DNA from: Tetrapyrgos nigripes
Taxonomy: Eukaryota; Basidiomycota; Agaricomycetes; Agaricales; Campanellaceae
Assembly: GCA_013368315.1 (NCBI GenBank)
Contig: JAACJM010000295.1
Coordinates: forward strand, 1-64,000
DNA: 64,000 bases
Direction: 5' to 3'
Shown here: piece after piece, positions 33,648 to 45,577 of the stretch
Position numbering within the stretch: position 1 is the first letter of the stretch
How the letters are laid out: each line of letters opens with the position of its first letter
Notes under the pieces: model-generated
What the model was told of the DNA's origin: nothing
Databases searched by the model: none
What the model saw: the letters and a program-made list of their open reading frames with translations, nothing else
Translations under genes and position numbers: made by a program

Positions 33648-34149
33648 GGTGGTAAAGCGTAGAAGCCAATGGAACGCTGTAGAAAAGAATGACCTCATGC
33701 GGGAATCGCCGTTTAAAATTTCAGAACCCGAATTTGTTGATCGATCGGTGGGACACGTCTCTCCTCCTGTCCCTTCGGTCCGGAGTCGGGGAAGAGGGTC
33801 ACACCTGTGACACCTTCCACTTCCCCGCCAATACGCCGTCACAAACGTCCCTCGTCGGCCCTCCACGGCTTGTATCCACATCCCTCGGAAAACCCTGCAT
33901 ATTTGATAAACCAAAGGTTTATACCATAGACTTGAGGTGTGTAAATCTTTTTGGACAGCAGTAAAGATTTGCGAAAGTTTTAATTCATCAACATTTTTTC
34001 TTCCACTTCTAGGTCACGAATAATATGTTTAAAGCCTCCTGATTTTCCCCGTCCGTCTTTTTCCGTTACTGGCCCCTATTATTAAGCTCCGGGCCGCAAC
34101 TCTCACTGCCTTTTTTCATCCTCTTCGCAAGTTAGAAAACCTACATGAT

Positions 34150-34480
34150 TCATTTTTATTTTCATTTCTTGTATTTTCAACATTACCTTCTGGCCTCGTA
34201 CTCGCCACGCCTGGGCGCTGGCCCACAACTCTTTCATACTCATTCCTCCTCCTCTTCTGTCTTCAGCCTTCGGCTTTCACCACTGGTGGCCCCCCTTTCG
34301 AGAATATTAGGAGTGGATATCATGCTTTCAGTCTCTAATCTCCAAGCTCGTCGACTCAACCTACCTCACAAACACTTCCACGGAGATGAAAGAGGTGTTG
34401 GCCAGTGCCCAGGCGTGGCGAGTACGCGGCCGGAAGGAAAAGTTAAGAATACAAGAAATAAAAATACGACAAATAAAATG
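34150..34480. repeat. MITE-like foldback, arms about 75 bp
   Basis: The left arm (TTCTTGTATTTTCAACATTA, then GGCCTCGTACTCGCCACGCCTGGGCGCTGGCCCA) is the reverse complement of the right arm at about 34400-34475. Same family as 22742-22790 and 40738-40982. Confidence 0.65.
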
Positions 34481-36100
34481 GAGCTTTTGGAACTTGTGAA
34501 GAGGATGAAAGAAGAGAAAAAGGCCAGTGAGTGAAAAGTACAGTAACAGATTATTATAGATAGGAAATGGAGTCTGAGCGAAGTAGATAGTCGATCACTG
34601 TCTATCGCTATTTTCTTCGGGCCCATTTCTCATAGCCTCAACACTTATGGACTCTTGAGAACACTATGATGACAGCGGCGGGGTTTAGACTGTGGTGCAG
34701 CACGTTCAAACATTTTGTACTGCTCGTCTTTCACAGTGCCTGGGTTCATATATCAACCTTCCTTCTATGGAATCCCTGTGTCCTCGTCCAGTGTCTTATT
34801 GAGAATTACATCATTATCAGTGAGTAGACTTTTAACTTCTATCAGAACTATGCTTTTAATCCTTCTCGTCAGGCTCTTAGTCCCAAAGTCGTTGTCCCTC
34901 GGACCTCCAGAAGCCCAAGTCAGCATCCCATACTCTTCTACCCTTCTCATGCTCGCCCATCTCTGTCTCCTTTCCAAGGTATACACGTTGCCGAAGCGGT
35001 TCTCTACGTTCTAGATATTCGCTGGCAGCTCAACCGGACCATGTGTAAAGGAGGCATGACTTAGACCAGAGCGGCGCGGCGCATTTTTCGGTCATTGACG
35101 ACGACTCTGTTCGGAAATGACGATGATACCTGACCAGCTTTCCCCATGTGATATTAGCCGTGTTGTGTGGTGGTGATGGTGAACTTCTCAACGACACAGG
35201 CAATCACAGTGTATTCCCAGTAGTAACTCTCTGTAATTCTTGGCGGTCACCATAACCAGATAGATCTACAGCAGGTTAAATGCACTGCGAGCTCGTCCTC
35301 TCTGGGAGTGGTCGATCCCAGGACGATGATGTACTATTAGTTTAGTAAGTATATCAGGTTGCCTCCCGGACCCCCGGCGCGTCAGTCCGTGACCGTAGCC
35401 TGAGTAATACATCTCTCTCTCTCAAATTTGCTCTGGGATACAATGCTAAAACTCCTCTTCCATGTAGATACTACTCAAAAAGAAGGATTGAAGTTATCAG
35501 GGAAGGAAGAGTGGTATGCTGCTTTGGTGTTATCTGTAGCTGGCCTGGTTGGCCAGTGGTGTAGAGTAGCACAGAAAGGCCCGTACCAAGGACAAAATGA
35601 CCATCATTATACCTTCTGCATACTTCGTGAGTTATGCTTTCATAGCATCCAATGACTCCAATCCTCATACCTAACTTCCAGATATCTTCACGTCGCGGCC
35701 TGTCACCTCCTGAGGGTTCCTCAAATGCAAAGAAGAGGTTCCTGGTTGGCAGTGGCACAACTTGCGTCATGTCCTGTAATAAATATTTATCTGTGTCTCG
35801 CGTCCGACTAATACATGTACGTGGTTTATTCTTTGGCGAGCATGAAATCTGATTAGGCGCTGAACACGTTGTGATGACAGAGGCTTACTGGAGTCTGATT
35901 TGTTCTTGAATCGCACAATGTCATCATTCTGAAATGATGGCATCAGGTGCAAGTTCTTAAGTTCGGACCACGTTCTTGAGACACTTTTCATCCCTTCTAG
36001 TTATTGCCAGCGCAAAGTGTTCAGGTGAGCTGAAAATTAAGCATTGAGATTTTTGTGAAGACTGAAAAGAGAATTAGTGGAATTGAAAGCAGCTTCAGAC
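34481..36100. other. stretch without a supported gene
   Basis: Weak frames at 34715-35014 (+, hydrophobic) and 35471-35770 (-) are not recognisable. The right end is the upstream flank of the NB-ARC gene. Confidence 0.35.
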
Positions 36101-38040
36101 ATGGAACCAATTGATTATAACGGCCCTAATCGAGTTGATATTGGAAACCAGGGGAATTTTTTCCCTGGAGCTCATTGCTTCAGTATCGTGGGCTCAACGG
36201 TTACCAATAGCATTAACATTACTCGTAAGTAATCTGTTTTTCAGGTTATTGGAGTCCTCATTCAAAACATTTGCAGATCTTCAGTGAACAAACCAAAGGT
36301 AAAAAATAAATTCCTAACAGAAATTGAATGCCTGACAATATTTTCACTGTAGAGAATCACAGCAGAGTATGTATAAGCCTACCATGTCTAATAATTTCGT
36401 CTAATTTGGATAATTTAAGTGATCTGCTTCTTCAAACACCTCAAGCTCCCACTGTATTTACTGGCAGATCCCAGCTTGTGAAAGAGGCAGTAAATATCTT
36501 GAACAGAGCCAACCAAGTCCATATTGCCATTCTTGGAGCTGGAGGAATAGGGAAAACATCTGTAGCCCTGCACATCATGAAAGATTTCTTAATAAAGAAG
36601 GCATTTGCAGGGGGTTGCTACTTCATCCCTTGTGAAATTCTTCCGGATGCAACAACTCTTATCCAAGGATTGGTCCAGGCACTTGGACTGCAGCTAACTG
36701 AAGGAAAAGGCCTTTTTAGATTATTGCTAGACTACTTCAAAGATTGCCAGAAAACCTTACTTGTTTTGGATAATTTTGAGACACCCTGGAATAGCAAAGA
36801 ACAGACTGAAGTCAGCAATTTACTCCAAAGGATCTGCAACTTTGAGCAAACCTCAATCATTATAACTATGAGAGGAACTGATGGGCCTAGGCAAATTAAT
36901 TGGCACAAGCTTGGAGGAAAATCTGGATTGCCCTCTCTTGAGCTTGGTCCAGCAAAGGAAGCTTTCTGTTCTTTCACTTCTGACAGAGACCACACAATTA
37001 GGGGGGATCCTATTTTGGAAAAGTTGCTAATTCAGATGGATGATATGCCTTTGGCTATTATGCTTATTGCACAACATGCAAAAGAACTGTCACTGGAGGA
37101 CCTAATGGAAATGTGGAATAGCCAAAAGACAGCAGTGCTGAAGAAAGTTGGAGAGCAGGATGGCAGGCTTACAAGTATTGAAGTGTCAATTGACTTGACT
37201 CTGAACATTATCAGGAGAAGGCTTTCTACAATAGGACAAGCTTTGCTAAGCCTTGTTGCTTTCTTACCAAGTGGCATTCCAGACTGGTGGGAAAATCTGC
37301 CCAAAATGCTTCCCAATGCTGTCATGCAAGTTCTCATCTTAAAAAATGCATGCCTTCTTTATGAGACAAGGGATAAAACACTCAAAATGCTAACACCTAT
37401 TGGTGAATACATTATGAAGATTTTTGGTAGAGCATTTGGAGAATCAGATTTGGAGGTTTTATGAGTCATTCATGGACAATCTATCTCAAAATTCCACTGT
37501 AGCAAATATCCAGCTCGCACTGCATGTTGCAAATATCTTCAAAATTCTTGACATTCAGATTGAAAAGTCATTTGAAAAATCACATATGAATTTGTTACAT
37601 CAGTTTAAGAATTATCCACAATATTTTTCAGGTCTTGTGCTACTAGTTGAAAAATATCTCAAATGGCAGGCGCAGATGAGTTTGAGTGATCAAATTGAGC
37701 TGATGTTTATACAAGAAGATATGTTCAGCTTTATGGGAGAAAATGAGAGGGCTATAGAAATCATTGAATGTGTGGAGAAGCTTTATAAGCATCAGATAAG
37801 TGAAGAGGCTAGTAATTTGGGAGTGATTAAGACAACTGGCAGCATATCTGTGAGTGATACAATTAAACAAACACAGGCAGAATGCTATAAAAGATTGGGG
37901 AAGATCTTTTACTATCAGAGAAAGTATACTCAATCACAGTGGAACATGCAACAGGCTAGGCATTTATATCAGAGCATTAGAGATATAAGAGGAGCTGCTC
38001 AGTGCTGGAAAACCCTGGGGCAGATCAGTCAAATTCAAAA

Positions 38041-39760
38041 CCAATATGAGGATGCAATAATCATGTTCCAGCAAGCCAAAGAACAATTTGAGAGGATTGG
38101 AAACAGGTTGGGAGTTACTCAATGCTTAAAAAGCCTGAGAGACATCAGCCTAATGCTGAACCAATATGAGGAAGCAAAATTTATGCTTCAGCAAGCCAAA
38201 GAGCAATTTGAGGAGATTGGGAGTAGGCTGGGAGCTGCTCAATGCTTAAAAAGTCTGGGACACATCAGTGGAATGCTAAAGCAATATGATGATGCAAAGG
38301 ACATGCTTCAGCAAGCCAAAGAGCAATTTGAGAGCCTTGGCAACAGGCTGGGAGCTGCTCAATGTTTAAAAAGCCTGGGAGAGATTGGCCAAATGCTGGA
38401 CCAATACCAGGATGCAAAGGTCATGCTTGAGCAAGCCAAAGAACAATGTGAAGGGCTTGGTAACACTCTGGGAGCTGTTCAGTGCTTGCCTAGCCTGAGA
38501 GAGATCAGCAACAGGCAGGACCAATATGATGAAGCAAAGGACATGCTTCAGCAATCCAAAGAGCAATTTGAGGGGACTGGAAACAGGCTGGAAGCTGCTC
38601 AGTGCTTGCAAATCCTAGGAAACATATGCAGGATGCTAAGCCAATATGAGGAAGCAAAGATCATGCTGGAGCAAGCCAAAGGGCAATTTGAGGGGCTCAG
38701 AGACAGGCTAGGAGTTGCTCAGTGCTTGCAACATCTGGGAGACATTAGCCAACTGCAGGACCAATATGAAGAAGCAAAGGTCATGCAGGAGCAAGCCAAA
38801 GAGCAATTTGAGGAACTTGGAGACAGGCTGGGAGCTGCTCAGTGCTTTCAAAGTTTAGGAAACATATATGGGATACTAAGCCAATATGAGGAGGCAAAGG
38901 TCATGCTGGAGCAAGCCAAAGAGCAATTTGAGGAACTTGGAGACAGGCTAGGAGCTGCTCAGTGCTTGCAACGCCTAGGAGACATCAGTCAACTGCAAGG
39001 CCAATATGAGGAAGCAAAGGTCATGCAGGAGCAAGCTAAAGAGCAATTTGAGGGGATTGGATCTAGGTTGGGAGCTGCCCAGTGCCTGCAAAGCCTGGCC
39101 AGCATATGCCAGATGCTAAGCCAATATGAGGAAGCAAACGTCAAGCTGGAGCAAGCCAAAGAGCAATTTGAAGGGCTTGGAGACAGGCTGGGAGCTGATC
39201 AATGCTTGCTACGCCTAGGAGACATCAACCAACTGCAAGACCAATATGAGGAAGCAAAGGTCATGCTGGAGCAAGCCAAAGAGCAAGTTGAGGGGCTTGG
39301 ATCCAGGTTAGGAGCTGCTCAGAGCCTGCAAAGCCTGGGCAGCATATGCCAGATGCTAAGCCAATATGACGCTTGGGCAACATATGCCAGATGCTCAGCC
39401 AATATGACAAAGCAAGGGTCATGCTGGAGAAAGCTAAAGAGCAATTTGAGGGGCTTGGAGACAGGCTGGGAGCTGCTAAGTGCCTGCGACACCTGGGAGA
39501 CATCAGCCAACTGCAGGACCAGTATGAGGGAGCAAAGGTCATGCTAGAGCAAGCCAAAGAGCAATTCCAGGGGCTGGGTGCCAGGTTTGGAGTAGCTCAG
39601 TGCTTGTACAGTCTTGGAAATATTGATTATGAGGAAGGCCATCTCATTGAGGCCAGAGCAAATTTTGAAAAAGCAAAAGAACAATTTGAAGCCATTCAAA
39701 TGCCACAAGGTGTTGCTCTTTGTCTGGACAGACTTCAGCGAATTAATGACACTTTGGCAG
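38041..39760 (+). repeat. 120-bp coding tandem repeat (TPR-like units)
   Basis: Units begin with CCAATATGAGGAAGCAAAG at 38041, 38161, 38281 and so on, exactly every 120 bp up to 39361. Then comes a partial unit and about two and a half further, more diverged units. Each codes 40 residues. Fourteen near-complete units are visible; the central ones are almost identical at DNA level. Confidence 0.95.
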
Positions 39761-40000
39761 TAGGAATCCAAGATGATTCAGGACAGGTTGAAAATCATCA
39801 GGAAATTGGTCAGCCAATGGTGAGGGGAACCCAGGAAGCTTCAATTGAGAAGGATAATTCTGTAGAGATTGAAACTCTTCATGAACTTAAGCAAACAATG
39901 GTAGTGGAACACCAGGACAGTTCAAAGGGGAAGAATCAATCAATCAATGTTGAAAGTCCTCAAAGAATTGAACAGACCATGGCTATTACAAGGCTAAAGA

Positions 40001-40052
40001 ATGAGGCTGAGTTCTTTACACTGCATTTCTGCTTGTGGCTGTGTTTTTTTGG
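40001..40052 (+). repeat. dispersed GAGGCCGAATGAAATGAGG repeat inside the NLR-like reading frame
   Basis: AAAGAATGAGGCTGAGTTCT, then TTACACTGCATTTCTGCTTG and TGGCTGTG. It matches the other dispersed copies and codes the residues NEAEFFTLHFCLWLCFF of the C-terminal tail. Confidence 0.75.
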
Positions 40053-40092
40053 TGCAATCATTTTGTCTTTGTTTACCCTGAGCTGCCCCTGA

Positions 40093-40737
40093 GAGAACCC
40101 AACTGCTTTTTCTCTCCATGATGTTTCCATGCTAATTCCAACTGGACACCATCTGCACAAGGCTCTACTGTGTTGTCTACCTGGACTTTATTCTCTTTTC
40201 GTACCACTATCTCATTTTTTTCAGTGCTTTACTATCCTCTGCTTTGTGTGCATATGGAGATGGTTACTTTCCCTGCAACACTGCTTTGGCCCTCTCCTCT
40301 GAATGATTACTTCTAAGTTTCACCACAACAGTGTCACCCCAGTTGCTGTGTCTTTTCTTTTCTTTTCTTCTTTATTTTTTTCATACTACCATGAAAACTA
40401 TTTGCAAAAATCTCGTTTATTGCAGTACTTTTTTTGGTTTTGTGTGCACTTGGCAATGATCGCTTTGACTGCAACACTGCTGCAAATTCAACCACCTTTT
40501 CTGTGTTTACTCCTTTTCTTTTGTATCTAGTCTTGGGTTAATGGCATCTGCCTGCCTCTGCAAAGACTCAACACAGAGGCCATGCTTGCCTGGAATCCAA
40601 AGTTCATAATCCTCTTATCTGACCTGGTGAGGAAAGATAAGGCAATGTAATTTATTAGTTAGGGATCTACATTTACTAGTAAATTTTTTGGTGGTAGATA
40701 GAAAGAATTTCAAGAAAAAGTAATATTTGGAAGAGCT
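40093..40737. other. 3' flank of the NLR-like gene, no gene seen
   Basis: T-rich sequence. A loose internal duplication (TTTGTGTGCATATGGAGATG...CTGCAACACTGCT and TTTTGTGTGCACTTGGCAAT...CTGCAACACTGCT) occurs at about 40243 and 40438. Confidence 0.4.
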
Positions 40738-40982
40738 TTAGCCTCATACTTGCCATGCATCAGTGCTAGCCCACACCTCTTTTGTAGGAGTAGAAACTAA
40801 GAAAGATGCAGTGGAGGCTGAGTGTTGTGAATGCCATGAATGCTCTAGATTTATGTGAATAATTTTATGCTTTTCTGTGTCTGATGCATGTTTCCTGTTC
40901 TAGTCCTGTAACTTTCAAGTAATATGGATGAAAGGGGTATGGGCCAATGCTGTGCATGGCAGGTACAAGGCCATTTCCATGC
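40738..40982. repeat. MITE-like inverted repeat, arms about 50 bp
   Basis: TAGCCTCATACTTGCCATGC...CTAGCCCACACCTCTTT on the left pairs with AAAGGGGTATGGGCCAATGC...GCAGGTACAAGGCCA on the right. Same terminus family as 34150-34480. Confidence 0.6.
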
Positions 40983-42007
40983 ATCAAAATGTATTCAGCT
41001 TGTCTCTTCTATTTCTGTTTCGACATACAGGGTACTTAGACCCCTGTTGGTGAGAGAAAATACTCAACTCACACCTTCTTTCACTTCACAATTTTCGGAA
41101 TGAGTGATCATTCTGAACAACTAGACCCTAGTCTACTGCAGGCCAATTTCAGTCATTACTCGAGTAATGCATGAGTGCTTTGCCTTTGAGTATTTGCATC
41201 AGAGTGTCTTGGATCCAGCTACCATATACAGGTTTATCACCGCAGCTAACACTCACTTATGAGCAAGGCTTTCCAGCTTTCCATACTCCAGAAGTTTGTC
41301 AATCCTGCTGTGAGCAGTCTCATAGCTGAAGATCTCGTTGGAAAGATGTCTGGATACCTAGAGAGGTGTACTGATAATAGGCCGTTTCTCTTGTAAGTGC
41401 TCTTAGCACACAGAACACAACCAGAAAAACCTATACGATTTGTTTTGCAAGCGTATCTAGTAAGTAGAATACTCTTCAATTTAGTCCACAGTTTGGAGAT
41501 CTTTTGGGAGATTTTTGTAAAGGTTTGCATGAAGGCACACACAAAGGCTATTGCCAAAAAACACACAAATGCACAAAGGCACACACACAATATCAGTTCA
41601 ACCAGTTCAATTCTATTTGAAGGTGCCAATGCCTTAGACACAGTTTCCAGGTCTCAAGGACACAAGTTATAAACACAAAAACAACCAACAAATATATTCA
41701 ACACTAATTTGACCAACACTTGTATGTTTAGACTCCACGTGAGTATGATAAGTTTGTTTAGAAGCTCTTGTCTGTGTTTCACAGTCTCTACCACTAGATA
41801 GGGAGAATCCTGATACTCTACAGTCTGTTGCTTGGGTAGCTACTAGTAATACCTGGTCTTTTTATACTACTCGTAGCTACAACTATACAGTTTTACATTT
41901 CTTTTCAATGTCCACTAAAATATATCAACGAAAACAGAAAATCTACTCTAACTGCTCGTCTGTGAGCGTAGTAACTACTGGATCTAGTAGGTACCTTCTA
42001 ATTAGGG
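40983..42007. other. stretch without a supported gene
   Basis: Short frames only; the CA-rich run near 41560-41590 is simple sequence. Confidence 0.35.
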
Positions 42008-42009
42008 TA

Positions 42010-43644
42010 CAGTGGCCAAAAAAATTGTCCACATGTTTGGCACTTTTGGAAAGATTGCTGATTTAAGAGCTATTGAGCAGAAATCTCAAAACATGGCTGG
42101 TGGTCGCAAGAAAGCCTTTGATTAGAGCTACAATAATCTGTCTGTTTTGTCCTATTTGGCCACATATCTGTGGAGTTATGATTGATTTAAAATTGTATGT
42201 CATTTGGACAATTTTTTGAGTTGCCACTTCAAAACCATTATTGCAATAACCTGATGTGGTATACATGATGTCATGGGTGGAGCTGTACAGTAATGTGATG
42301 TATACACCACAATGATGTCATGGCTGCCAGCTGGAGCATACATAGCAACATACAGATGCTCTACAGCTTCTATGAAAATCATGGGGTCCCTCATATCATC
42401 CCAGAAAGACAATCTCTACTCTCTCCTCCAAACTGCCCCTCCCTCTATCAAAATATCAGCTCAGACTGAAGTATGAAAGCAGAGTGTTGCTTTTATAGGT
42501 AGAGAGACATGTTCTGATAAAGGAAACCATTGGATATAGCACTTTAGAAAGTCAATACCCAGCTGAACAATGGCCACCTCTGGATCAGCTCTCATATTAT
42601 TAATACTTTCCAGGATTTTGTTACTTAAGATGGTCATATAGTGTTTGCAATCTATCTTCCCCTTCATCTGGACCATTTTTACTGCTTACTGTTGCCCCAT
42701 ACCCTACCCCATCATGTCATTTTCTCTCTCAAATGTCATCATTTCTGTCACATCTTGCTGTACCATGAATTTATCTCTCTTTTCTCACACATGCTGGGGC
42801 ATATTTACCCCAACGTAATTGGTTTTGGTCTTATCTGAGAAAATAACCCACTTCTAGCCTTCTACAGCCTGGTCTTTTTACATCTGTGCAAACTTCAAGT
42901 GAGCCTTGCTGCAAGTCACTGTAAGTTTGCACTTGTTCTGTGTTTTGGAGATCGCCACAAGACGTTTTCAGGAATTTTTTGGCTGTTATAGGTTGGGAAA
43001 GGTTGTCCAAGAAGAGCCTTGATGTTTCAGGCCACTTGTCTAGCAATCTGGCTTTACCAGAATGGATTTTTTTCCAATCTAACCTCTTCACAAGTAGTAG
43101 AGAGCCTCCTAGGACACCCTGCTGTATTGTTCTCATTGTCTGTATTTGTCTTTTAAGCCACAAAAGCAACTCTTGGCTTCCATACTCCAGTCTGAGCTGC
43201 AATTTTTGCAGATGGAGAGGCAGTTAAGAGGAGAGAGTAGAGATTGTCTTTCTGGGCTGATATGAGGGACCCCATGATTTTCATAGAGGCTGTAGAGCAT
43301 CTGTATGTTGCTATGTATGCTCCAGCTGGCAGCTATGACATCATTGTAGTGTATAAATTACATTACTGTACAGCTCCACCCATGACATCATGTATAACAC
43401 ATCAGGTTATTGCAATAATGATTTTGAAGTGGCAACTCAAAAAATTGTCCAAATGACATAGTTTTAAATCAATCATAACTCCACAGATATTTCGCCAAAT
43501 AGGACAAAACAGACAGATTATTGTAGCTCTAATCAAAGGCTTTCTTGCTACCACCAGCCATGTTTTGAGATTTCTGCTCAATAGCTCTTAAATCAGCAAT
43601 CCTTCCAAAAGTGCCAAACATGTGGACAATTTTTTTGGCCACTG
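42010..43644. mobile_element. Tc1/mariner-like element with about 420-bp terminal inverted repeats
   Basis: It begins CAGTGGCCAAAAAAATTGTC and ends with the reverse complement, flanked by TA at 42008-42009 and 43645-43646 (the TA target duplication of the Tc1/mariner superfamily). The inverted arms extend inward to about 42430 and from about 43220, unusually long for the superfamily. Between them is a decayed transposase on the minus strand. Confidence 0.85.
42440..43202 (-). pseudogene. degenerate Tc1/mariner transposase
   Basis: Remnants in order: a helix-rich N-terminal part (QIQTMRTIQQGVLGGSLLL), then FLRSDKTKTNYVG (compare the FSDETKINxxG motif holding the first Asp). Then GKIDCKHYMTILSNKIL (compare GxMxxxxYxxIL) and VAIVQLGIDF, where the family has FQQDN with the second Asp. 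Stops and frame changes are frequent and catalytic residues are lost, so it cannot be active. Confidence 0.6.
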
Positions 43645-43646
43645 TA

Positions 43647-44671
43647 TACAGGAAACTTGAATATTATCTATTTTTTGTAGTAGGGATTTCTCTGTCCCTT
43701 GCTCCACTCTCTTTACTAGTAGGGTACTCCCTGGTACTGGCGGCCGTAGCCTACCTGACTCAGATAGCTCCACTTATGACTATACTTCGGAATACCGCTA
43801 ATCCTCTGGGTCTAGGGTCGTTCTCTTATCTAGTCTTTGCCTCTCATCCTTATAGTATTGAACGTACACCTATCCCTTTACACTGCTAGTTAAACTTGTA
43901 CACTGCTAATCTGAGTCCAGCGCTTCAATAGTAATGCTTAAGCCTTCAAACTAGCGTAGTATACCAAAGGACAGTACCGTACTCATCTTTAAGACGCTAA
44001 ACCATAGTGATCTCCAGTAAGTACTGCTTTCGGTAATACTTATGCCTGAATCAGTAATCCCACTGATTTGGATCTCCTTACATTTGTGACTTCGCAACAC
44101 TTTTAGATACTTAGTATCGTTGCCACTAGTCCATCCCTTGTGTACCATCTGAAAGCTATGGATTCTAGCTTTCTATTGATATAACTATTGTACCACTTTT
44201 CTATCTTAACCATCTGTAGATATGCACTGCAAGTTTGTATACATCTGGGTTAGAATCCCGAATATCCGAATTGTCTGATGATGACATGTCCTTTCAGATC
44301 TAGCAGTCTAAGCCTTCGATCTTGGTTTGTAATGCCAATGCATAACTGTGAATAGGGGCATTTCTCCTCCTTCTCTATCCCTTGAGCTGTACTAGCGGTA
44401 TTAGGCCGCTATAGCAGGTTTGTTGAGTCTTTGTAGACTTTGTAGTTAGGTGGGTCTGCTACTATAGCTGTATTCCCTAGTATGTATCTGTTATAATACT
44501 TTGAACAAGTCTTATTCTTATCCGCAAGTATTGCCCATTAACATCCCTTAGGTTATACACCTAATTTCTAGTACTTTTACTAGCATTTCGGGACTCACTC
44601 TAGTCCTTATTATCCATTTAAGAGTATCTTAGACATGTATTAGTGCTAGTTTTGGGTTATTTACTGCGAAT
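43647..44671. other. stretch without a supported gene
   Basis: Mixed-composition sequence rich in TACTAG-like words. I see no frame or repeat that I can name. Confidence 0.35.
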
Positions 44672-45288
44672 TTGTACGGCATGTCAAAAGGATTGACAGA
44701 TTATGAGGAAGGGAACTCAAGCTTTTCCAGCAGTGGCAATGCTCGAGAGAGGCCTAGGGTGTTTGAATTCGCTGGGAAAGGAAGACCATTGCAAGACATG
44801 GCTCAGCTAAGTATGGAAGTTGCCTCTGTAATCGTGCCTTTACTTAAAGACAACATGGAAAATGTCTTCTATCATATCTCCAGGAGCACATTTACATTTA
44901 CAAGCAATAGCAATGGCATTGAGAAAAGAGTCCTCATCCTCAAGTTTAATGGTCACCACATTTGTCAAAGCCCTATATGCTCAGGAATTGGAAGTATTCT
45001 GGCTGCAATATGGAGATGACAAGGTCAGTGTTAACAATAGTAGGTGTGCTGTACACTCAGCATGGATATTACACAGTAGAGATGATCTATAATGCAATTG
45101 GCAGGAACTGGGGCTTCTATTCAAGCCATTGTGGTTCCAGTGATGCTATTGATGTACAAGGAATAGGAAAAGCCGAAATACAGAAGAAGATGATGGAAAA
45201 GGGAATATGGTATGTTGAGATCATTCATAAGACCAGAAGTGAAGAGGTACAGGCAGAAGATTTCCTGAAACCACTTTACCATCAATGA
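44672..45288 (+). pseudogene. unrecognised reading frames, possible gene fragment
   Basis: Overlapping frames 44672-45019 (RPLQDMAQLSMEVASVIVPL), 44862-45092 (TTFVKALYAQELEVFWLQYG) and 44962-45288 (YYTVEMIYNAIGRNWGFYSS) may be exons or shifted parts of one old gene. No family is recognised; composition alone could explain them. Confidence 0.2.
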
Positions 45289-45577
45289 TCAGTGTTTTAG
45301 GAATGTCCATGAGTGAGATACTCATACATACCACTAGTCTTTATTACTATTAGCAGCAATAAAGGCATCCACTTCTCCCCTGATATTATTCAACATATCT
45401 TTTGTATCTTCCTGTAGAGACCATCCCAACTCATCCACATCGTTTTGCACCATGAGTTTGATCCAAAGACAGGATATCTGTATTTCTATAAGGATATTCA
45501 TTTGAGGTCATGGTCAGTGGCCAGATGAATGCAAAGTTGAAAACAAATAAAACAATGAATGATAGTAGGTATCTTGT

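Larger units (their letters stand above)
36101..40092 (+). pseudogene. NB-ARC / TPR-repeat STAND NTPase (fungal NLR-like), frame broken twice
   Basis: N-terminus MEPIDYNGPNRVD with FFPGAHCFSIVGSTVTNS, an N-terminal signature seen in agaric NLR-like proteins, then short exons and introns (first donor at 36225). The NB-ARC domain reads QAPTVFTGRSQLVKEAV, P-loop ILGAGGIGKTSVAL, Walker B TLLVLDNFETPW, sensor SIIITMRGTDGPRQINW and DDMPLAIMLIAQHAKELS. After a frame change near 37420 (in GATTTTTGG) the helical linker leads into a TPR-like array of 40-residue units (YEEAKVMLEQAKEQFEGLG, then DRLGAAQCLQSLG). A second break near 39365 lies inside a repeat. The tail is hydrophobic (FFTLHFCLWLCFFGAIILSL). 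Such STAND proteins oligomerise when the repeats sense a ligand and act in self/non-self recognition or cell death; the effector end here is not identifiable. The two breaks may be real decay, assembly error in repeats, or an ongoing repeat-number change. Confidence 0.85.

Noticed and set aside
34715..35014. Hydrophobic 99-codon frame, possible membrane protein
   Set aside because: No motif, no clear splice partners, and no recognisable family; composition could explain it.
41246..41672. Opposed frames near 41.2-41.7 kb
   Set aside because: CA-repeat and low-complexity content; no domain or intron structure.
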